In this document: piece by piece, positions 50,076 to 56,084 of the stretch | Layout: every line of letters starts with the position of its first letter | Numbering within the stretch: position 1 is the stretch's first letter | Source: JBCCGG01 sp039029395 | GTDB taxonomy: Bacteria; Pseudomonadota; Alphaproteobacteria; Kiloniellales; JAKSDN01 | DNA: 56,084 nt | NCBI GenBank assembly: GCA_039029395.1 | Contig: JBCCGG010000039.1 | Coordinates: 1 to 56,084 of the forward strand | Direction of reading: 5' to 3' | The notes under the pieces: generated by a model | The model's input: only the letters and a program-made list of their open reading frames with translations | Databases searched by the model: none | What the model was told of the DNA's origin: nothing | Program-made: the position numbers and the translations under genes

Positions 50076-51488
50076 TCAGCAGCCCTCGGCCGGCACTGTC
50101 TCGGCCGCCGCGTCGCCCTCGGCGCAGGCCAGCTCGGTCGGCGCCTGGGCCGCGTCGTAGAGTCCTTGGGTCTCGGCCCGGGCCGCCAGGAAGCCCTCCA
50201 GGTCGCCACCCTTTAGGGTCTCGCCGCTCGGCAGCTTGACCTTGCGCGGGTTGACCTGCTTGCCGCCGCGGATGACCTCGTAGTGCAGGTGCGGCCCGGT
50301 CGACCGGCCGGTCGAGCCCACATAGCCGATCACCTGGCCCTGGCGCACCCGCTTGCCCTTCTTGATGCCCTTAGCATAGCCGCTCAGGTGGGCGTAGGCG
50401 GTCTTGAAGCTGCTGTTGTGGCGCAGGCGGATGTACTTGCCGTAGCCGCCGTTGCGCCCGGCCCGCTCGACCACGCCGTCGCCCGCGGCGTAGATCGGCG
50501 TGCCCGTCGGCGCCGCGAAATCGACCCCCTTGTGCATGCGCGAGTAGCCCAGGATCGGGTGCTTGCGCATGCCGTAGCCCGAGGAGAGGCGCGCGCCGTC
50601 GATCGGCGTGCGCATCAGGGTCTTGCGCACCGAGCGGCCCTTTTCGTCGAAGTAGTCCGGGTTGCCGCTCTTGGGCAGGTAGCGGGTCAGCTCCTTGCGC
50701 TTTCCGCTCAGGGTAAGCGCGGCGAACAGCACCTCGCCCGGCTTGGCGGGCCGGCCCGAGAGGTCGCTGTAACGCTCGTAGAGCAGCTCGAAGCTGTCGC
50801 CCTTTTGGATATCCCGCTGGAAATCCACGTCGAAGCTGAAGATGCGGATCAGGTCGATCATCACCGGGACCGGCACCTCGGCCGTCTGGCCGGCCAGGAA
50901 CAAGCTGAGATCGATGGTGCCCTCGGCGACGGTCAGCTCCCGGTTCAGGGGCCGCGCCACGACCCGGGCGGCGAAGCCGCCGTCGGGCGCGCGCCGGACC
51001 AGCAGGTCGCGCTCCGCGTCGGGCCGCAGGGCCAGGGTGCTCAAGCGCGGGCGCGCCTCGCCGGAGGCCAGGCGTGGCACGAAGCTGGCGCTCAAGGTCT
51101 GGCCCGGCTTGAGCTTGCGCGGATCGTACTGCTCGGCCAGGGCGGTGATCGCCTGGTGGGCCTCGGCGCGGCTCGCGCCGGCCTTGACCAGAAGCTTCAT
51201 GAGGGTGTCGCCGCGCTTGATCTCGAGCCGGCGTGTGGTCGCGGCCGGCGCCGCCTCGGCCTCGATGGCGGCCAGCTCGGCGGGCTGCGCGCCGGCGGCC
51301 CTGGGCGCTTGGACCGCGCCGTCCAGCTCGAGCGGCGCCGGCGGGGGCGGCGGGCCGGCGGGCCAGGAGAGCCAGATCGCGAGCGGCAGAGCGAGAATCA
51401 TGGCGAGCGCGGCAAGTGCGGTGATCGGGCGGCCGGACGGCCGGGCGGAAAGGCGCCTAAAGGCGGCGAAAAAAGAGGTCACGGACAT
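50076..51488 (-). CDS. M23-family murein endopeptidase (MepM-like)
   Basis: 470 aa. N-terminal membrane anchor (about 22-42), a Pro/Ala linker, a LysM-like/Csd3-type region (IKRGDTLMKLLVKAGASRAE) and then the LytM zinc peptidase domain: GMRKHPILGYSRMHKGVDFA (ligands in HxxxD), GNG loop and the HLHYEV motif. It would cleave peptidoglycan cross-links at the cell envelope. The frame extends to 51599, but the ATG at 51488 sits directly before the anchor. C-terminal tail is acidic and ends in Cys. Divergent from the rRNA promoter. Confidence 0.88.
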   Translation of the reverse strand: MSVTSFFAAFRRLSARPSGRPITALAALAMILALPLAIWLSWPAGPPPPPAPLELDGAVQAPRAAGAQPAELAAIEAEAAPAATTRRLEIKRGDTLMKLLVKAGASRAEAHQAITALAEQYDPRKLKPGQTLSASFVPRLASGEARPRLSTLALRPDAERDLLVRRAPDGGFAARVVARPLNRELTVAEGTIDLSLFLAGQTAEVPVPVMIDLIRIFSFDVDFQRDIQKGDSFELLYERYSDLSGRPAKPGEVLFAALTLSGKRKELTRYLPKSGNPDYFDEKGRSVRKTLMRTPIDGARLSSGYGMRKHPILGYSRMHKGVDFAAPTGTPIYAAGDGVVERAGRNGGYGKYIRLRHNSSFKTAYAHLSGYAKGIKKGKRVRQGQVIGYVGSTGRSTGPHLHYEVIRGGKQVNPRKVKLPSGETLKGGDLEGFLAARAETQGLYDAAQAPTELACAEGDAAAETVPAEGC

Positions 51489-51698
51489 GGGCGCGGGCTC
51501 AAACCTCCGGGCCGCGCCGGGCGCCTTTCTGGCGGACCCTTGGCGACCGTTCGACTCCGTTTGTTGCCCATCCCCTGTCGGCTCGGACCATGGGGCCATG
51601 GGCGTGGCTTGTCAATGGCTTGAGCGCTTCTCGGGGGCCCCTGCCGGGGGCCCTTCGATGGCGTTCGAGGGCTTGCCGAAAATTAAGCAAAAAACATT

Positions 51699-51727
51699 TT
51701 GACAGCCCCATGACAGCGGTCTATAAG
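51699..51727 (+). promoter_or_regulatory. Ribosomal RNA operon promoter
   Basis: TTGACA at 51699-51704, exactly 17 nt, TATAAG at 51722-51727. A second TTGACA lies at 51817-51822 without a good -10. Near-consensus and upstream of 16S rRNA, so a growth-rate-controlled rrn promoter is expected. Confidence 0.8.
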
Positions 51728-51733
51728 CCCGCT

Positions 51734-52144
51734 CCGCAGCGCGGTCGTGGTGAGAGCCAGCCGTGCTGTTGTGGTGTTGGAGCGGCTTCGGCCGCTGAGA
51801 TCCCGGCACCGGCTTTTTGACATTGTTGGATAAATGGAAGGGATGCGCAGGCGGCGTCTTGTTTTTGTTTTGAGGTTTTGGTTTGGTCTTTTTAAGGGCG
51901 GGACATGGAATGTTTCGTTCTTGGGACTTGATAGGGCCTCGAACGGGCGTCGTTTTTGAAGCTTGCGTATCCTTCTATCACATAGAAGACCTGTCTTTGG
52001 TCTTGGACGTTTGGCGGTCTCTTAATTGAGATTGTTTGTCTGGGGTTTATGGATGGGTTTGATGCCAACGCCTTGAAGATGAGGTTCAGTTTGAGGAGCC
52101 CTTGTTAGCTTCGGGTTCGGGTTTCGGCCTGGGCTTTAGAAGTT
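51734..52144 (+). other. Leader of the rRNA operon
   Basis: About 410 nt of T-rich non-coding sequence between promoter and 16S rRNA. TGGTCTTTTTAA at 51884-51895 resembles the antitermination boxA. No reading frame is credible. Confidence 0.65.
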
Positions 52145-52403
<259 letters not shown>

Positions 52404-52409
52404 TTGGTG

Positions 52410-52450
52410 ATGAGAAACAGAGGTCCCGGTTCGATTCCCGGCGGGGTTGG
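52410..52450 (+). tRNA. 3' part of a eukaryotic-type tRNA gene
   Basis: GGTTCGATTCC at 52428-52438 is a perfect Pol III B box/T arm. Flanking CCCGG stems are present with one mismatch, then CGGGGTTGG as acceptor strand, then TTTTT at 52454-52458, a Pol III terminator. The 5' half is missing, as the gene is cut at the junction with 16S rRNA. Amino acid identity cannot be assigned. Confidence 0.5.
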
Positions 52451-53143
52451 CAATTTTTCCTCCTCACCTGCATTTGACTTCCCTTTATTTTGAAATTAAT
52501 TTAGCCATTCAGTATTCTAACCTGTCATCGGTGTAATAGTGTTCTTCTAGCTAGCCTAGATTTATCGAGATTGATACTTTTGAGTACATGTACATGTACA
52601 ATGCAAAGGCTCCGAGCTCATAAACAGCACTGTGGAACCTGGGCTTCTCTCTTTCATTTCATCATATTGTCGCTCTTGGTCACCTGCAACCTCTTGTACC
52701 ATCTCTCTTGTGATATTATTGGATCACTGTCGAGTCGATCCGCTGATATTGGCAGATGCCTCATACGATGACACCAGAAGCACTCCTCAAAAGGACGTTT
52801 TGGCAGTGGCAACAGTACAGAAGGCCATTTATACTCTTGGACGTACACTCAATTTGCGGACAGTACTGTTTCGTCCTTTGTGGTGTACCTTCAGAGAGCG
52901 TTTAGTAGAGACTTCTTAGTGTCTGTTGGACGACTGTTGCGACTGTCACTGAGCTCCCCTCGATTTAGACATCACCTTTGCGATGACGATAAGAGAGCAA
53001 TTAAAATGACCGTGTAAAGCAGCAGGGGCGTCACGAATGGGCCATACAAGTACAATTATTATCCTGGAGGCTGAGGACTGAAGGCAGGCCTGGTACTGTG
53101 AGTGCTCCAAACGACCCCCCTCAAAGAGACAATGTTTTAACAA

Positions 53144-53305
53144 GAATGCAATACGCTTTGAAGTGAAGACTTCTGCCGGCGACGCCCTTCTCAGAGCTGC
53201 ATGCTCTCTGGTGTCTTGTTCTGAGAGATCTCCAAACACCAAGTGCCACGAGCTCTGAGAAGGGCCTTGCGGACAGATGTCTTCACTGCAAAGCCTATCG
53301 TATTC
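53144..53305. repeat. Long inverted repeat A in animal-type DNA
   Basis: Arms 53144-53198 and 53251-53305 are about 55 nt, roughly 80-85% complementary (core CCCTTCTCAGAGCT with AGCTCTGAGAAGGG), around a 52-nt centre that itself holds GGTGT/ACACC. MITE- or foldback-like. Confidence 0.7.
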
Positions 53306-53600
53306 GTACTCATGTTAGAGATAGAAGGGTTGAGTACTACACGGCTTCAGACACATAGGCACACATACAAAAAAGAGCGACTCGGTTGTGTGAGGCGAGT
53401 CGTCTGGAAAACGCGAATATGTTCTTCGGAGATACGTCACGGTGTGCGAGCCGTCTTTCAGGAGCACTGTGTGTCCTAATTACAACAGGCGGACGTATTA
53501 GAGAGCAGAAAAAACGATATGAACTTCATGCTTCCCACTCGCAAACCATGCCACAGTGGACCCTGTCTAGCAAAGGTCATGGTGTAAGGATCAGGGTGCA

Positions 53601-54128
53601 GTGAGGTTTCCTCTTCTGTCTCCTATTGTTGCTGTGACAAGCGGACACGGAGTCCAAGCTGTTGTTTGTGCTTGTGAAGGTCCTGTATGGGTGTACATGA
53701 ACAGTAGTGGTGTGCTGTGGAGCACACTTAGCGTGGGTGCATGGGAGGCATGGATATGTGTGGTGTGCTCACTGTACTGTGCTGATACACTAGTAGGCCA
53801 TGGCGAACAATCCCGTATCGGAGCACAATGGCACCACTCTCTTTTCATAATTGATCAAGACTTGATTTTTTCATCGTTGAAGGATTTATCCAACACACTG
53901 AAGTCTTTCCACAGGGAACCCTACATGTGTGCGGGGCCACGCTATAAAATCAGGCAGGGGGCAAACACAGGGCAGCACAGGAAGGAGGGAATTCCACTCA
54001 GCTGCAGCAGTGTAGCCAATGGCCTTCAGATTGCGATAGGATTTATCATGACATCGTGGTCAGCCAGTACGCACTCAAGTGTGAAGAAAAATCGTTTTGT
54101 CTTCTGCGATTGCGATTGCGTTTGGTGA
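53601..54128 (+). other. Possible eukaryotic coding remnant
   Basis: An open frame of 175 codons. The stretch SGHGVQAVVCACEGPVWVYM to SRIGAQWHH has a beta-propeller feel (alternating hydrophobic strands, GH and W turns), which may be an exon piece. Its 3' half overlaps the diverged direct repeat and is not coding-like. No bacterial ribosome site; not annotated as a gene. Confidence 0.2.
53876..54022 (+). repeat. Diverged direct repeat, copy 1
   Basis: Shares with 55553-55680 the blocks GTTGAAGGATTTA, CAGGGAACCCTA and GAATTCCACTCAG, then TGCAGCAGTGTAGCCAATGG. It differs by an insertion of about 20 nt in the middle. An old interspersed element of the host genome. Confidence 0.75.
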
Positions 54129-54316
54129 CAGCTAAACTCGTCTTACAATTTCAGTAGATTGCACCACCAGACGTTTATCATCTGACTTTATTCTGGTGCG
54201 CTGCTTCTTGGTATTGCAAATCGATTGCGGGTGCAAAAAGGACACAAGAGCGTATTGGTGACGCGCTGCTGGCAGTTTACTTATTTGGTGTAGACTTCTT
54301 CGAGGTCACAAACAAA

Positions 54317-54457
54317 TTTCAAAGAAAGGAGATTACAGCAACGTTACGTTGTTTACTAGCTCATTGACCTCCACTCCTTGGCAGTCAGTCCAACAGCCTA
54401 GGAGTAGTGGTCAATGAGCTAGTAAACAGCGTTGCTGCAATCCCTTTTTTTTTGAAA
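54317..54457. repeat. Long inverted repeat B in animal-type DNA
   Basis: Arms 54317-54378 and 54400-54457. The core GTTTACTAGCTCATTGACC is matched exactly by its complement; outer parts carry small gaps. The centre is about 21 nt, so it would fold as a long hairpin, MITE-like. Confidence 0.75.
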
Positions 54458-55552
54458 AGCACAATGTTCCATGTTCATGTACGTTCTCCATTGTGCAGGA
54501 AGAATCTTCTCAACTCTATGGCATACACGAACAATGAAAATGTGCAGCAGTAATACCGGCACGTACGAGGAAGTGTTGTTCCCTAGGCGGCAGGCGGAAA
54601 TGCCACGGAACCACGACTCAGGCAGGTACTTCAGTACAATGAATGAGCAGAGGTGCTCTGGGAGGAAGCTGTTTTGCATGTACCGTGTAGATCGAATGCG
54701 CTCGTTCACAACCACCGTTCGACGGGCGCACGAATGCTGCCTGGCCCGAAAGCTTTTTTTTACACAGTCCCGCGTTATACTATTCAATGATACATACCTC
54801 AGTGAATCCACACGAATTATTTCAGGATACGAATCCTGCAATCACTCTCTCCTTCCGAACTTCACTTATCCTTTCTCACGGTAATTGGTTGAACAGTCAT
54901 AAACCTATTCGACCTGTTGTCGCGAGAAAGGATTTTAAAGTAGTTTGGAAGGAAACAGTGATCGCAGGATTCGTGTCCTAAAGTATTTACTGCGTTTCGT
55001 TTCATTTTATTTCAATAGACTCGTGACTCTTACGCCAGTGACTACCCCGGGGCGAGGGCATTGAGTGACGAGCTGTCCACCACGGCTGAAGGTACAGAGT
55101 GCAGCGTTATACTTTACAGAGAAATCAAGCTGTCACCACTGGTGCAAGAGCAACATTTGTCCATTGCCATCAATACAAGTGGTACAGTTTCCCCGGGACT
55201 TCCCTACAAGTACGACTCGTAAAAGACGATCTTTGGCACTACTTCAAAGTACAATGATGTGAGCGCACATGTACATGTACAAAGCGGCTTCGAGTAACCC
55301 TACTGGTGAAAAGGTAGGCTGAAGTTTCATTCAGACAATCAGATCAGAAATCAATGATAAATGAAGCAATATTTTTACGGGGTAACTAATGTCATTTCAT
55401 ACAATACACCCTTGAGGGAGTTATTGCACAGTGGTCACTGCATGCGATGCCGGCCGACCTAGATCGATCACGAAACAACGTGTGGTACTATCCAGAACCT
55501 ACAACTCTAGCCTTTAGTTATAAGATAACTTAGATAAGCTAGACAAGATTTT

Positions 55553-55680
55553 GTTGAAGGATTTACCCGCCAGACCGATGTCTTTTTACAGGGAACCCTA
55601 GATGCGTGTGGAGCTGCGCTATACATGTAGATCAAGTCGAAGGAGAGAATTCCACTCAGTTGCAGCAGTGTAGCCAATGG
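55553..55680 (+). repeat. Diverged direct repeat, copy 2
   Basis: Second copy of the element at 53876-54022, same orientation, about 1.68 kb downstream. The last 40 nt are the best conserved part. Confidence 0.75.
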
Positions 55681-55938
55681 ACTTTGGACCTATTTGGGAT
55701 ACATGTATAACATTTGGCAGAGAGAGGCCGCTTGTGACTCAGGAGCAAGTCACCCGGGCTAGTTGTGCGCGAAGCATTACTTGTGTGTGTACATGAATTC
55801 CTTCGCGATTTCACCTGCACGCACTAACAGCGGTAGTGTTGAATAACACCTGTTCGTGTAAGAGCGCTGGCCTATCTCAAGTGACCATTTCTCCAGGGAA
55901 CACACAGTTTCTTCTGTAACGGACCCCACGCGGCCTGA

Positions 55939-56084
55939 CTATGTAACGAAAGGCTCTCTCACAAATACTTCACCACGCACCGTTTCTTGGGGGTCGACAG
56001 CCCCGGTATGAAGTCGTTCGTCGAGGCCTATCAGAACGCCCACGGGAAACCGCCAAGCAACGCCTTCGCAGCACTCGGCTACGA
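55939..56084 (+). CDS. Partial branched-chain amino acid ABC transporter binding protein (LivK-like)
   Basis: Open to the right window edge. The frame gives KYFTTHRFLGVDSPGMKSFV, then EAYQNAHGKPPSNAFAALGY. The FVEAYxxxxGKPPxxxFAALGYD pattern is typical of the C-terminal lobe of periplasmic Leu/Ile/Val-type solute-binding proteins. GC rises again from about 55985. The true gene start is not present; the frame is cut by the junction on the left (nearest stop at 55936), so this is a fragment joined to animal-type DNA. Confidence 0.55.

Noticed and set aside
52410..52450. Complete bacterial tRNA in the rRNA operon
   Set aside because: Only the 3' half is present, it has a Pol III terminator, and it lies outside the normal 16S-23S spacer position.
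54419..54884. Overlapping frames of about 140 codons on both strands
   Set aside because: Low-GC DNA without ribosome sites; one begins inside inverted repeat B; no domain pattern.

Overview
The first 52.4 kb are high-GC chromosomal DNA of an alphaproteobacterium. The supporting evidence is the gene content and order (ffs-dnaX-ybaB-recR; def-fmt-truA; dapD-dapE; rpmH-rnpA-yidD-yidC-engB-argB; kdsB-pheA next to a CycM-type cytochrome c; panB-panC) and the alphaproteobacterial style of the 16S rRNA 5' end at 52145. The order and several fused or overlapping starts (ATGA, GTGA, TTGA) fit a Rhodospirillales-like organism. This placement is inference from sequence only; no search was run.

Layout. 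1-3738: hisN and a duplicated-domain cytochrome c, divergent from kdsB-pheA. 3740-9890: a lower-GC accessory block with a lipoprotein beta-propeller gene and two AraC/MFS pairs in mirror arrangement. A short scar in it carries copies of the 3' ends of both flanking genes (pheA and nudC). 9895-26892: housekeeping core (nudC, SRP RNA, dnaX, ybaB, recR, rmuC, def, fmt, truA, dapE, dapD, PAS protein, argB, engB, yidC, yidD, rnpA, rpmH, a MerA-like flavoprotein). 27156-34825: a secreted Asn-Pro-Cys repeat peptide, a sensor kinase, panB-panC, an MHS-family transporter, a cupin, an HD-domain protein and two tandem membrane paralogues. 34839-40926: a kinase-like protein with only the phosphoacceptor domain, a probable small RNA, and a gmaS/mgsABC (glnT/glxBCD) cluster for gamma-glutamylmethylamide/N-methylglutamate synthesis. 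40942-45007: an XRE-cupin regulator, TPR-2OG oxygenase and deaminase in tandem, divergent from an aminotransferase. 45369-51488: a small secreted protein, a tetR-nemA-gst electrophile-response set with operator-like palindromes, arsC, a SpoIIAA-like protein and an M23 peptidase. 51699-52403: a consensus rRNA promoter, leader and the first ~260 nt of 16S rRNA.

At 52403 the 16S gene stops abruptly. About 3.5 kb of low-GC DNA of animal type follows: a 3' half of a tRNA with B box and Pol III terminator, ACATGTAC microrepeats, two long inverted repeats, and a diverged direct repeat. I find no convincing bacterial gene there. The last ~120 bases are again bacterial-like, coding for part of a branched-chain amino acid binding protein. 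The simplest reading is an assembly chimera between a symbiont and a marine invertebrate (sponge-like) host, joined inside the rRNA operon. The 52403-56084 segment should not be used to infer gene order.

The biologically most interesting items are the Asn-Pro-Cys repeat peptide, the lone HisKA protein beside a putative sRNA, the regulated methylamine-type nitrogen cluster that lacks the dehydrogenase, the XRE/2OG-oxygenase/deaminase unit, and the scar in the accessory block.
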